NCBI RefSeq assembly: GCF_900129555.1
Contig: NZ_FQWC01000004.1
Span: 186,001 to 250,000 of the forward strand
Direction of reading: 5' to 3'
DNA: 64,000 nt
Source of the DNA: Flavobacterium defluvii
GTDB lineage: Bacteria > Bacteroidota > Bacteroidia > Flavobacteriales > Flavobacteriaceae
The notes under the pieces were generated by a model. The model worked only from the letters and a program-made list of their open reading frames with translations. It did no database searches and was not told the DNA's origin. The position numbers and the translations under genes were made by a program. This document shows positions 43,609 through 52,582 of this stretch, one piece after another (position 1 is the first letter of the stretch; every line of letters begins with the position of its first letter).

Positions 43609-44439
43609 ATGTCTAAATTAAGCATCTATGAAAACAAGTGGACCGATCTTGTTTTCGAAAACAAAAACAAAGAGTACGGAGCGTATCAATTACGTCAGGA
43701 AAATTCTAAAACAACAGTAACTGCCTTATTTATGGCATTGTTGTTATTAACAGCCTTAGGAAGTGTATCGATGCTGATTAATAAATTCAGAGGGCATGAA
43801 ATCATTGAGCCTGCTCCAGCTCCTTTTGACCCGGTTATCCGTTTAACCGATGTTGATCCTATAGTAATTCCAAAAACAAAGGACCCTGTTGCTCCTCCGG
43901 TACAATCAAATCCTCCGGCAGCAAATATCGAATCAACTCAGTTGACAAATCCGGTTATTGTATCACCTGATCAGGCTACACCAGACATTGCACCAAATAC
44001 AGCCAACACTCCGCATGTCGACAATACAAACGGAACATCTGGTACTGTAACAAATACATTACCTGGAAACGGAGGAGAACCAGCAATTGCTGATCCGGGT
44101 GATGGTGGCTCTACCATTGTAAATACAAGTGTTTTAGACAAATTACCAGAGTTCCCTGGAGGAATGAAAAAGTTTTATACTTATGTTGGTAATAATTTTA
44201 CTAAACCAGAATTGGATGCGGAAAGAACTTTGAGAGTTTATGTTTCATTCGTAATCGAAAAAGACGGTACAATGACTGATATTGTTATAAAAAATGATCC
44301 AGGATTTGGAATGGGAAAAGAAGCTGTTAGAGTTTTAAAATCATTAAAAACAAAATGGGTTCCAGGTATATTAGAAGGAAAACCGGTTCGTACGTTGTAC
44401 AATCTTCCAATAACTATAAAAACAGGAGAAACTGAATAA
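43609..44439 (+). CDS. tonB: TonB-type energy transducer
   Basis: The 276-residue protein has a cytoplasmic stub with LVFENKNKEYGAYQLRQE, one membrane helix (about 38-58), a proline-rich periplasmic linker (DPIVIPKTKDPVAPPVQSNP and on), and a TonB C-terminal domain (about 185-275, LDKLPEFPGGMKKFYTYVGN, then ERTLRVYVSFVIEKDGTMTD and VLKSLKTKWVPGILEGKPVR). It transmits proton-motive force from an ExbB/ExbD complex (not in this window) to outer-membrane receptors. A terminator follows. Confidence 0.92.
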   Translation: MSKLSIYENKWTDLVFENKNKEYGAYQLRQENSKTTVTALFMALLLLTALGSVSMLINKFRGHEIIEPAPAPFDPVIRLTDVDPIVIPKTKDPVAPPVQSNPPAANIESTQLTNPVIVSPDQATPDIAPNTANTPHVDNTNGTSGTVTNTLPGNGGEPAIADPGDGGSTIVNTSVLDKLPEFPGGMKKFYTYVGNNFTKPELDAERTLRVYVSFVIEKDGTMTDIVIKNDPGFGMGKEAVRVLKSLKTKWVPGILEGKPVRTLYNLPITIKTGETE

Positions 44440-44470
44440 AAAATATAAAAACATAACTTGTAGAGAAAAG

Positions 44471-44497
44471 CAGAACCTAAGGTTCTGTTTTTTTTTT
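44471..44497 (+). terminator. Terminator of the TonB gene
   Basis: CAGAACC-TAA-GGTTCTG followed by ten T, 32 bp beyond the TonB stop codon. Confidence 0.85.
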
Positions 44498-44604
44498 ATG
44501 GTTTAAACATTAAATTTCTTAATAATTCGAGAACCTCTTCTATTTTCAATTTTATTACTTTTACAATTCTAAAAGCAAAGCATTTAATCTTAAAATCAAA
44601 TAAA

Positions 44605-44985
44605 ATGGGAATATTTTCAGCTCTTATGGGCAATGCAGGAACTGTAAGCCAGGAAGACTTAATTAAAAAATACGGTCAGCTTTTGACTGATAACGAAGAA
44701 ATTGAAATGGGTTTTAAACTAATCCGTGACACTTTTATCTTTACGAACAAAAGATTAATTCTTGTTGACGTTCAGGGATTAACCGGAAGCAAAACCGAAT
44801 ATAAATCTATTGCGTACAAAAGTATTACTCGCTTTAGTGTAGAAACTGCAGGTACTTTTGATCTTGATGCCGAACTGAAAATCTGGGTTTCTAGTGAATT
44901 AAATCCAAGCATTGTAAAACAATTCAACAAATCTGTAAATGTGTATGATGTACAAAAAGTTTTAGCACATCATGTTTTAGGTTAA
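44605..44985 (+). CDS. PH-like domain protein (bPH_1/DUF1696 type)
   Basis: The 126-residue cytoplasmic protein matches the small bacterial pleckstrin-homology-like family: LLTDNEEIEMGFKLIRDTFI, FTNKRLILVDVQGLTGSKTE, YKSIAYKSITRFSVETAGTF and LKIWVSSELNPSIVKQFNKS. Structures of this family show homopentamers; a cellular role is not established. It is monocistronic, followed by a bidirectional terminator shared with the convergent metalloprotease gene. Confidence 0.92.
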   Translation: MGIFSALMGNAGTVSQEDLIKKYGQLLTDNEEIEMGFKLIRDTFIFTNKRLILVDVQGLTGSKTEYKSIAYKSITRFSVETAGTFDLDAELKIWVSSELNPSIVKQFNKSVNVYDVQKVLAHHVLG

Positions 44986-44996
44986 TTATGAGATAA

Positions 44997-45025
44997 AAAA
45001 ACGGCAGATTAAATCTGCCGTTTTT
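44997..45025. terminator. Bidirectional terminator
   Basis: AAAAACGGCAGAT-style arm (44997-45009), loop TAA, and ATCTGCCGTTTTT (45013-45025) form a symmetric stem with A and T tracts between convergent genes. Confidence 0.9.
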
Positions 45026-45046
45026 AGTTATATACCAAAGAAAAAA

Positions 45047-45907
45047 CTATTTTTTCTTTGTTGTTTTTTTCTTTGTTGTTGCAGCTTTTTTTACCGGAAC
45101 TGTATTATCAATTTTTTGCTGAACATATGGTTTATACAATCCGTCTTTTTCAGCTCTAGCTTTTGCATCATCAGCTCTTTTCTTAGAATCCGGATGAGAA
45201 CTCATCATTTGATCAATAAATGAAGCTTCAGATCCTTCGCTCATTTTTGCCAAAATTCTAAAAGCAGATTCTTCAGCATTTACATTGTAACCGTTTTTCT
45301 TTAAGAAGTTATACGAATACAAATCTGCTTCTGTTTCTTGCTTGCGGCTGTGTTTACTATCAATTAAAGCACTTCCGATTTTTCCTAACTGACTGTCAGT
45401 AACTGCAGAAATTTTAGCCGATTGAGAAGAAGCTCCATCAATTAATGCTTCTTTTTGATATGCCGCACGCATTGCATCTCTTGAATCGTTATTTGCAACG
45501 TGACCAATTTCATGACCAATAACAGCAAGCAATTCATTGTCATCCATAATATCCATTAATCCTGAATATACACGAACACTTCCATCAGCAGTTGCAAACG
45601 CATTTACTTCTTTTAATTTATAAACTTTATAATTTAAAGTAAAACCGTCACCTGCTGTGTGTTTTCCAAAAACTCTGTTCAATCTCAAAGTATAACCGTC
45701 GTTTGGTCCTGCTACCTGATTTGTAGAATCTAATTTTCTAACCGCTTCTTTAGATAATGCGGCTGCATCTGCATTTGTCAGAGTAAAAGCTGTTACACCT
45801 TTTTGAACTGCTCCTATCGCTTTTTCACCAAAATTAATCTGTGCATTCATTTTTGTAAAACCAAATGCTGCAAATAGAATCCCTGCTATTATAAATCTCT
45901 TTTTCAT
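45047..45907 (-). CDS. M48-family metallopeptidase with basic C-terminal tail (copy 1)
   Basis: The 286-residue exported protein (signal peptide ending TKMNAQ) has the zinc-metalloprotease motif VIGHEIGHVANNDSR (HExxH) and the third-ligand region SRKQETEADLYSYNFLKK. It belongs to the M48C, BepA/LoiP-like group of periplasmic quality-control proteases that act on outer-membrane proteins. The C-terminus is a lysine/threonine tail (VKKAATTKKKTTKKK). A close paralogue is 195 bp upstream, so this is a tandem duplication. A TACATTTG -7-like box lies at 45939-45932 on the minus strand. Confidence 0.93.
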   Translation of the reverse strand: MKKRFIIAGILFAAFGFTKMNAQINFGEKAIGAVQKGVTAFTLTNADAAALSKEAVRKLDSTNQVAGPNDGYTLRLNRVFGKHTAGDGFTLNYKVYKLKEVNAFATADGSVRVYSGLMDIMDDNELLAVIGHEIGHVANNDSRDAMRAAYQKEALIDGASSQSAKISAVTDSQLGKIGSALIDSKHSRKQETEADLYSYNFLKKNGYNVNAEESAFRILAKMSEGSEASFIDQMMSSHPDSKKRADDAKARAEKDGLYKPYVQQKIDNTVPVKKAATTKKKTTKKK

Positions 45908-46056
45908 CTTTTAAAAATTACAATTTAACAACAAATGTAAATAACAAAATGCTATTTCATTTAACACTAAGTTTATTTTTTTAACAAATAAAGATATGAA
46001 TTTTAGATGAGCTGCAGCGTGATATTTTTAAGTATTGATTATCATAAAAATAAAAA

Positions 46057-46086
46057 AAGCCGGTAACTTTTAAAAATTACCGGCTT
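46057..46086 (-). terminator. Terminator between the tandem M48 genes
   Basis: AAGCCGGTAA (46057-46066) and TTACCGGCTT (46077-46086) form the stem. It separates the two paralogous genes, which are therefore not one transcript. Confidence 0.75.
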
Positions 46087-46102
46087 AAATTTTATTTAAA
46101 GA

Positions 46103-46966
46103 TTACTTCTTTTTAGTCGTTTTCTTTTTTACTGGTGTTTTAGGAGTGGCTTTTGCTGGCGCTGTATTATCAATTTTCTGTTGTACATACTCTTTGTACA
46201 AACCATCTTTTGTTGCCCTCTTTTTAGCATCATCCGCTCTTTTTCCTGAATCAGGATGCGAACTCATCATTTTGGTAATAAAAGATGACTCTGCTCCTTC
46301 GCTTAAATTTTGTAAAATTCTAAAAGCAGATTCTACAGCGTTAACATCGTAACCATTTTTTTTCATGAAATCATATGAAAACGAATCAGCTTCAGATTCT
46401 TGTTTACGACTGTGTTTACTGTCAATCATTGCACTTCCTATTTTACCCAATTGAGATCCTGTAAGAGTTTCAATTTTTCCTGATTGAGACGAAGCTGCAT
46501 CAAGTAAAGCTTCTTTTTTATAAGCTGCTTTAATAGCATCTCTGGTATCATGATTCACTACGTGTCCAATTTCATGTCCAATAACGGCTAATAACTGATT
46601 ATCATCCATAATATCCATTAAACCAGCAAATACGCGAACACTTCCGTCTGCGCAGGCAAAAGCATTAATATCTTTTACTAAATACACTTTATAATTTAAG
46701 GCAACTCCATCTGTAGAAGCGTGTTTACCAAATAAACGATTTAATCGAATAGAATAACCATCTGTTGGACCTGCTACAGGATTATTGGCATCCATTTCAG
46801 CGATAGATTCTTTAGCCAGAGCTGCTGCATCTGCATCACTAAAAGTAAATCCCGATACACCTTTCCCTAAAGCACCCATCGCTTTATTTGAAAGTATTTG
46901 TGCATTCATTTTCGCAAAACCAAAAACTGCAAATAGTATCCCTAATACAATAAATTTTTTCTTCAT
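46103..46966 (-). CDS. M48-family metallopeptidase with basic C-terminal tail (copy 2)
   Basis: This 287-residue exported paralogue of the gene at 45047 shares most of its length, including VIGHEIGHVVNHDTRDA (HExxH), the SRKQESEADSFSYDFMKKNG third ligand and MMSSHPDSGKRADDAK. The C-terminal tail is again Lys/Pro/Thr-rich (PAKATPKTPVKKKTTKKK). It has its own TATTTTTG -7-like box (46997-46990 on the minus strand) and terminator. Differences such as the Cys in AFACADGSVR versus AFATADGSVR in copy 1 suggest divergence after duplication. Role in envelope quality control is inferred from the family. Confidence 0.93.
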   Translation of the reverse strand: MKKKFIVLGILFAVFGFAKMNAQILSNKAMGALGKGVSGFTFSDADAAALAKESIAEMDANNPVAGPTDGYSIRLNRLFGKHASTDGVALNYKVYLVKDINAFACADGSVRVFAGLMDIMDDNQLLAVIGHEIGHVVNHDTRDAIKAAYKKEALLDAASSQSGKIETLTGSQLGKIGSAMIDSKHSRKQESEADSFSYDFMKKNGYDVNAVESAFRILQNLSEGAESSFITKMMSSHPDSGKRADDAKKRATKDGLYKEYVQQKIDNTAPAKATPKTPVKKKTTKKK

Positions 46967-47236
46967 GTTTTTTTGATATTAATTAACAACAAAAATACTA
47001 CATAATTAATTTTACACAGCCCGAAGAAGTCAAATTCACAATAGATTAAGACAACATATGAAATTTTAAAAAAGTCAGCAAAACCTCAAAATATTAAACA
47101 AAACAAGAATAGATAAAACTCAAAACATCTTTTAATACAATTAATTAAGATTTATTCTTCACAATTCTAAATTATATTGCAAGATTTGAAACGCAAAGGA
47201 AAAGCAAATTAGCATCTCAAAATAAACAACATTCCG

Positions 47237-47244
47237 TATCTTTG
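47237..47244 (+). promoter_or_regulatory. -7 promoter element TATCTTTG
   Basis: TATCTTTG fits TAnnTTTG, 18 bp before the lipA ATG. No clear -33 match was seen. Confidence 0.45.
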
Positions 47245-47262
47245 TATTCAGATTTATGATAT

Positions 47263-48129
47263 ATGGAAACAGTCATTGAAAACATACCACCTGCAAAACC
47301 TAAATGGTTGAAGGTTAAATTACCTATCGGACAAAAATATACTGAACTACGTGGTTTGGTTGACAAATACAGCTTAAATACTATCTGCACCTCTGGAAGC
47401 TGCCCAAATATGGGAGAATGCTGGGGCGAAGGAACGGCAACATTTATGATTCTTGGAAACGTTTGTACACGTTCATGTGGTTTTTGCGGCGTTAAAACCG
47501 GAAGACCTGAAACTGTAGACTGGGATGAACCTGAAAAAGTAGCACGTTCTATAAAAATCATGAATATTAAACACGCTGTAATTACAAGTGTTGACAGAGA
47601 TGATTTGAAAGACGGCGGGTCTATTATATGGATGGAAACTGTAAAAGCAATCAGAAGAATGAATCCGGAAACCACTCTTGAAACTTTGATTCCTGATTTT
47701 CAGGGAATTGAAAGAAACATTGACAGAATTGTGGAGGCAAACCCAGAAGTAGTTTCGCATAATATGGAAACCGTTCGTCGTTTAACACGCGAAGTTCGTA
47801 TTCAGGCAAAATACGATCGCAGTCTTGAAGTTTTACGTTACTTAAAAGAAAAAGGCATTAACAGAACCAAATCCGGAATTATGCTTGGCCTTGGAGAAAC
47901 AGAAGAAGAAGTTTACCAGACAATGAGAGATTTACGTAATGCAAATGTTGATGTTGTAACCATTGGCCAATATTTACAGCCAAGCAAAAAACATTTACCT
48001 GTAAAAGAATTTATTACGCCTGAATTATTTGCTAAATACGAAAAATTTGGTCTTGAATTAGGTTTCCGTCATGTAGAAAGCGGACCGCTTGTTCGTTCTT
48101 CATACAAGGCACAAAAACATATTTTATAA
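47263..48129 (+). CDS. lipA: Lipoyl synthase
   Basis: The 288-residue radical SAM enzyme has both Fe-S clusters: the auxiliary set [13 protein letters not shown] and the radical SAM set [48 protein letters not shown] and the C-terminal [10 protein letters not shown] serine complete the family pattern. It inserts two sulfurs into octanoyl-proteins to make lipoyl cofactors for 2-oxoacid dehydrogenases and GcvH. No lipB is adjacent. A TAnnTTTG box lies directly upstream. Confidence 0.97.
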   Translation: METVIENIPPAKPKWLKVKLPIGQKYTELRGLVDKYSLNTICTSGSCPNMGECWGEGTATFMILGNVCTRSCGFCGVKTGRPETVDWDEPEKVARSIKIMNIKHAVITSVDRDDLKDGGSIIWMETVKAIRRMNPETTLETLIPDFQGIERNIDRIVEANPEVVSHNMETVRRLTREVRIQAKYDRSLEVLRYLKEKGINRTKSGIMLGLGETEEEVYQTMRDLRNANVDVVTIGQYLQPSKKHLPVKEFITPELFAKYEKFGLELGFRHVESGPLVRSSYKAQKHIL

Positions 48130-48135
48130 TTTTCA

Positions 48136-48228
48136 GGTTAATCGTTTAACTGGTTAATCGTTTAATCGCAAGACGTTTAACGGTTTAAAACAAGTAAACG
48201 ATTTCAACAATTAAACGAATAAACCAAA
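48136..48228. repeat. AT-rich imperfect repeat with GTTAATCGTTTAA phrases
   Basis: Between lipA and the GAPDH gene GGTTAATCGTTTAA occurs at least twice, and a diverged complement, TTAAACGAATAAACC, lies near the right end. It looks like another extragenic palindromic repeat in a degraded state. Confidence 0.45.
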
Positions 48229-48231
48229 TAA

Positions 48232-49230
48232 TTGAAAACAAGAATTGCCATTAATGGTTTTGGAAGAATTGGTAGAAATTTATTCCGCCTTCTTATAAAC
48301 CATCCTGAAATTGAAGTCGTTGCAATTAATGATATTGCAGATAACAAAACCATGTCGCATTTAATAAAATACGACAGTATTCACGGAGTTCTGCCTTTTT
48401 CTGTAAGCCATGACGAAAAAGGAATTATAGTAAACGAAAAACATTATTTATTCTTTCACGAAAAAAACATTTCAAATCTTGACTGGAAAAGTCAATCTGT
48501 TGATTTTGTAATTGAATCAACAGGAAAATACAAAACTCACGAAGAATTAAATGCACATATTGAAGCGGGAGCAAAAAAAGTAATACTTTCCGCACCATCA
48601 GAAGTTGATACTATTAAAACGGTAGTTCTTGGAGTTAATGAGAATATTTTAGACGGAACAGAAAATATTGTTTCAAATGCAAGCTGTACGACAAACAATG
48701 CCGCTCCTATGATAAAAATTATCGAAGAATTATGCGGAATTGAGCAGGCTTACATTACAACAATACATTCTTATACAACAGACCAAAGTCTTCACGACCA
48801 GCCGCATAAGGATTTACGCAGGGCACGAGGTGCAAGTCAGTCGATTGTTCCAACAACTACAGGTGCAGCTAAGGCATTAACAAAAATTTTTCCTAAATTG
48901 CATGAAAAAATCGGAGGCTGCGGCATTCGTGTTCCAGTTCCGGATGGTTCATTGACAGACATCACGTTCAATGTTAAGCGTGCTGTAACTATAGAAGAAA
49001 TTAACATTGCATTTCAAAAAGCCTCAAAAACAAATTTAAAAGGAATACTAGACTATACAGAAGATCCTATCGTTTCTGTTGATATAATTGGCAATACACA
49101 TTCGTGTTTGTTCGACGCACAACTAACCTCGGTTATCGACAAAATGGTAAAAGTTGTGGGCTGGTACGATAATGAAATTGGCTATTCATCAAGATTAATA
49201 GATTTGATTTTACTGCTCAGAAAAACATAA
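48232..49230 (+). CDS. Glyceraldehyde-3-phosphate dehydrogenase paralogue
   Basis: The 332-residue protein starts at TTG 48232, directly giving KTRIAINGFGRIGRNLFRLL. It has the catalytic Cys in SNASCTTNNAAPMIKIIEE, then TTIHSYTTDQSLHDQPHKDL, ARGASQSIVPTTTGAAKA and the C-terminal WYDNEIGYSSRLIDL. The residue after CTTN is Asn rather than the Cys-Leu of classical GapA (SCTTNCLAP). It oxidises glyceraldehyde 3-phosphate with NAD(P)+; it could instead be a gluconeogenic or secondary GAPDH. No pgk is adjacent. Confidence 0.9.
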   Translation: MKTRIAINGFGRIGRNLFRLLINHPEIEVVAINDIADNKTMSHLIKYDSIHGVLPFSVSHDEKGIIVNEKHYLFFHEKNISNLDWKSQSVDFVIESTGKYKTHEELNAHIEAGAKKVILSAPSEVDTIKTVVLGVNENILDGTENIVSNASCTTNNAAPMIKIIEELCGIEQAYITTIHSYTTDQSLHDQPHKDLRRARGASQSIVPTTTGAAKALTKIFPKLHEKIGGCGIRVPVPDGSLTDITFNVKRAVTIEEINIAFQKASKTNLKGILDYTEDPIVSVDIIGNTHSCLFDAQLTSVIDKMVKVVGWYDNEIGYSSRLIDLILLLRKT

Positions 49231-49256
49231 GATTCATTGTAAATGCGCTGTCATAC

Positions 49257-51428
49257 ATGAAGTACTATTTTTTATTTGTAGTTTGTTTTTTTAATTCATT
49301 TTTGTATTCTCAAATCAAACGGAATACAGACAGCATTTCCTATTACAACAAACTGGCAAATAAAAAACTTAATAGTAAAGAATACGGAAAAGCCGTTTTT
49401 TATACTCAAAAATCAATAGATTTTTGCGAAACGAATAACATTCCCGAAAATTTAGCCAATCAAACTTTTAAGCTTGGAAAAATTTATTATAATCAGCAAA
49501 AATACGATGAAGCATTAAAAAACTTCCATAAAAGTGTTGCTTCGTTTGACAGCATAAAACCGTCTTGTACTAAAGTTTTAGCTTTAAATTACATAGGCGC
49601 CGTAAATACTGTAAAAGGCGATTACCAAACTGCAAATATTTATTACGCTAAAGCACAACAACTTTTAAAAGAACTTGGTATTGTTGATAGTTCTGAAATT
49701 TTAGATTATCAAAGAGCAATTGCTTTTAAAAACAATAAAAATTTAAGCTCTGCAGCCAAAACTTTTCATAAAATAACCAAAAAACCTGACAGCCCTTCAA
49801 TCTTAAGAACAAAGAGCGATTCTTATTACCAGCTCGGATTAATAGAATCTCAGCTTAAACGAAACGATTCGGCCATCGTTTATTTTGAAAAAGCTTTGGA
49901 TTATACGGATAAAACAAATGATCTTTCGCAAAAATCAAAAATTACTTTAGCAATAAGTCAATATTACAAACAAAACCGGAATTTTGATTTGGCTTATTCC
50001 TATCTGGACGAACATTATCAGCTGGAAAATTATATTTTAAAATTAAAAAATGCCAAAATTGATTTTAACGAATTTCAAAAATTCAAAAAAAACCAATCTT
50101 TAAACAATACTCTTAAACGCGAAAGCGAAGAAAAAATTCAGCTTAAAACCTATCGTTATTCTAAATTAGTAAGTATTTTGGCAATCGCGCTGATTTCTAT
50201 ATTGTCACTTTTGAGTTTGGCCTTATACAAAAACAACATCATTAGAAACCAGAACAATTTACTTTTAAGAGAAAAAAATAAAGAACTTATCCTGGCAAAA
50301 AATAAAGCCGAAAAAGCATCAAAAGCAAGATCTGAATTTCTTTCAACTGTAAGTCACGAACTTCGAACTCCGCTTAACGCAATTAACGGAATCACACATT
50401 TACTTCTTGAAGATAATCCTAAAAAAGCACAGCTGAAATATTTAGAATCGTTAAAATTCTCCGGAAATTATTTAACAACATTTATAAACGAAATTCTGGA
50501 GATTAATAAAATTGATTCCACAAAGGTTGAAATCGAGAATATAAGTTTCAATTTAAAAGAATTGCTTTTTAACATTCAGAGTTCCTTAAAAGAATTAGCT
50601 ACGGCCAATAAAAACTATTTTAACCTTGAAATTGACGATGCGATTCCTGATAATTTAATTGGAGATCCTACCAAATTATCTCAAATTATATTAAACTTAA
50701 TAAACAACGCTTTAAAGTTTACCCAAAACGGACATGTTAACGTAATTGCAAAATTATTTGCTCAGGAAGATGAAAATGCAACTGTTTATTTTGAAATAGT
50801 CGATACCGGAATTGGTATTCCCGAAGATAAATTGCAAACTGTTTTTGAAAGCTTTTCTCAAGGCTCTATCGAAGTAAACCGAAAATATGGCGGAACTGGT
50901 CTTGGACTTGCTATTGTAAAAAAATTAATTGAACTTTTGGGAGGCGAAATCAAACTAAAAAGTGAAGTTGGAAAAGGGTCAACTTTTACTTTCAAATTAA
51001 ATTTTAAAATTAACAACGAACCTTTGGAGGTAATTACTGAAGAAAAACCATACAACGATAAACAACTGGAACATAAATCAATTTTATTGATCGAAGACAA
51101 TAAAATCAATCAGATGATTACACGCAAAATGCTTGAAAACAAAGCAATTTGCTGTGAAATTATCGATAACGGAGAAGAAGCTGTTGAACTTTTAAAAGTA
51201 AAACGTTTCGATATGATTTTAATGGATGTTCATTTGCCAGGAATTAACGGAACGACTGCAACACAGCAAATTAGAGATTTTGACAAAAAAACTCCAATTA
51301 TTGCGCTGACAGCTATTTCGCTTGACGAAAACCGAGATATGCTTTTATCTTTTGGAATGAACGATGTAATTACAAAACCCTTTGTTCCAGACGAATTTTA
51401 CAGTACTATTGCTAAGTTTTTTGATTGA
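49257..51428 (+). CDS. Hybrid histidine kinase with periplasmic TPR sensor and receiver domain
   Basis: The 723-residue protein has a signal peptide (1-18) and a tetratricopeptide sensor region (about 20-290, LANQTFKLGKIYYNQQKYDE, KSDSYYQLGLIESQLKRNDS). One membrane helix (about 302-322) and a short coiled coil lead to HisKA with FLSTVSHELRTPLNAINGI (His near 366), HATPase_c (LIGDPTKLSQIILNLINNAL, VDTGIGIPEDKL, GGTGLGLAIVKKL) and a C-terminal receiver (LLIEDNKINQMIT, acceptor Asp in MILMDVHLPGINGTTA near 655). No output domain or partner regulator gene is adjacent. The signal is unknown. Confidence 0.93.
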   Translation: MKYYFLFVVCFFNSFLYSQIKRNTDSISYYNKLANKKLNSKEYGKAVFYTQKSIDFCETNNIPENLANQTFKLGKIYYNQQKYDEALKNFHKSVASFDSIKPSCTKVLALNYIGAVNTVKGDYQTANIYYAKAQQLLKELGIVDSSEILDYQRAIAFKNNKNLSSAAKTFHKITKKPDSPSILRTKSDSYYQLGLIESQLKRNDSAIVYFEKALDYTDKTNDLSQKSKITLAISQYYKQNRNFDLAYSYLDEHYQLENYILKLKNAKIDFNEFQKFKKNQSLNNTLKRESEEKIQLKTYRYSKLVSILAIALISILSLLSLALYKNNIIRNQNNLLLREKNKELILAKNKAEKASKARSEFLSTVSHELRTPLNAINGITHLLLEDNPKKAQLKYLESLKFSGNYLTTFINEILEINKIDSTKVEIENISFNLKELLFNIQSSLKELATANKNYFNLEIDDAIPDNLIGDPTKLSQIILNLINNALKFTQNGHVNVIAKLFAQEDENATVYFEIVDTGIGIPEDKLQTVFESFSQGSIEVNRKYGGTGLGLAIVKKLIELLGGEIKLKSEVGKGSTFTFKLNFKINNEPLEVITEEKPYNDKQLEHKSILLIEDNKINQMITRKMLENKAICCEIIDNGEEAVELLKVKRFDMILMDVHLPGINGTTATQQIRDFDKKTPIIALTAISLDENRDMLLSFGMNDVITKPFVPDEFYSTIAKFFD

Positions 51429-51455
51429 TTTTTTAGACTCTAAGTAACTGCAATT

Positions 51456-52478
51456 CTAATGCTCTAAGTTTTCTTTTACATACTCTAAAATCGAAATATC
51501 AAAATTTTGCTGATGATTTATAAATGTGCTTTTTATTGGCAGATAATATAACTGAGAAATCAGCTTCGAATCTTTTAAACGCACATAATCTTTCTCTGTT
51601 GAAATAATTTTTCTGCCATTTGCTTTATTCTGAATTGAATCTAAATCAGCATCCGAAAAATGATGATGATCCGGAAAAGTCAGACATTCATCATTTTGAT
51701 TTTTTAAATGATCGAAAAAAGGTTTTGGTTTTGCAATTCCGGCCAAAAGTAGTTTTGACTCTAATTTAATTTCGTTAACGGCTATTTTCTCTTCTTTTCC
51801 ATAAATTACTGTATCATAATCTATAAAAGTAAAAAAGATTTGCTGTGAACAATTTAGCTTTAATTTCAGTCGAATTTCGGCTTGTTTTTCTTCAGACAGA
51901 TTTTTTGGGCATTTTGTAACTACTACAATATTTGCCCTATTTGCCCCGTTTCTGCTTTCTCTTAAATTTCCTGTTGGAAGCATAAAATCGTCAGCATACA
52001 AATCATCAAAAGAAGTCAGCAAAATATAAAAACCCGCCTTTACTTTTCGATGTTGATAAGCGTCATCTAATAAAATTACCTGTGGTTTTTCTTTTTGGGA
52101 AAGTAACCGTGTAATTCCGTTGGTACGATTTGCATCAACTGCAACCTGCACATTTGTAAATTTTTGATAAAACTGAAAAGGTTCGTCTCCTAAAATTTCA
52201 GCATTAGAATTTTCATCAGCCAAAACAAAACCTTCAGATTTTCTTTTGTAACCGCGGCTTAAAGTCGCGATTTTATATTTATTAGACAATAAACGAATTA
52301 AATATTCAATTTGCGGTGTTTTACCCGTTCCGCCAACACTTAGATTTCCAACAGCAATAACCGGAACATTAAATGAAGTTGATTTTAGAATTCCCTTATC
52401 AAAAAGAAAATTACGAACGCTTGCAATCAATCCGTATAGAATGGCAAAAGGGAAAAGTATTTTTCGAAGTAAGTTCAT
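51456..52478 (-). CDS. lpxK: Tetraacyldisaccharide 4'-kinase
   Basis: The 340-residue protein has a hydrophobic N-terminal segment and the P-loop VIAVGNLSVGGTGKTPQIEY, with VILLDDAYQHRKVKAGFYIL (catalytic and DDGFQH-equivalent region) and STEKDYVRLKD near the C-terminus. It phosphorylates the lipid A disaccharide at the 4' position on the inner face of the inner membrane. It is monocistronic, convergent with the hybrid kinase gene and divergent from the Nif3-like gene. Confidence 0.95.
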   Translation of the reverse strand: MNLLRKILFPFAILYGLIASVRNFLFDKGILKSTSFNVPVIAVGNLSVGGTGKTPQIEYLIRLLSNKYKIATLSRGYKRKSEGFVLADENSNAEILGDEPFQFYQKFTNVQVAVDANRTNGITRLLSQKEKPQVILLDDAYQHRKVKAGFYILLTSFDDLYADDFMLPTGNLRESRNGANRANIVVVTKCPKNLSEEKQAEIRLKLKLNCSQQIFFTFIDYDTVIYGKEEKIAVNEIKLESKLLLAGIAKPKPFFDHLKNQNDECLTFPDHHHFSDADLDSIQNKANGRKIISTEKDYVRLKDSKLISQLYYLPIKSTFINHQQNFDISILEYVKENLEH

Positions 52479-52582
52479 TTTACGAAAGTATAATTTTTTT
52501 CGTTAATTTGTTTTAAAGTTTTAAGTAACACAAGAACCTGACCCGAGGCTTTAGCCGAACAGACGAAGTAAACAAAAATTAC

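Noticed and set aside
47217..47675. A 152-residue minus-strand frame opposite lipA
   Set aside because: It lies over the conserved Fe-S cysteine region of lipA; its sequence is the mirror of lipA codons and has no independent support.
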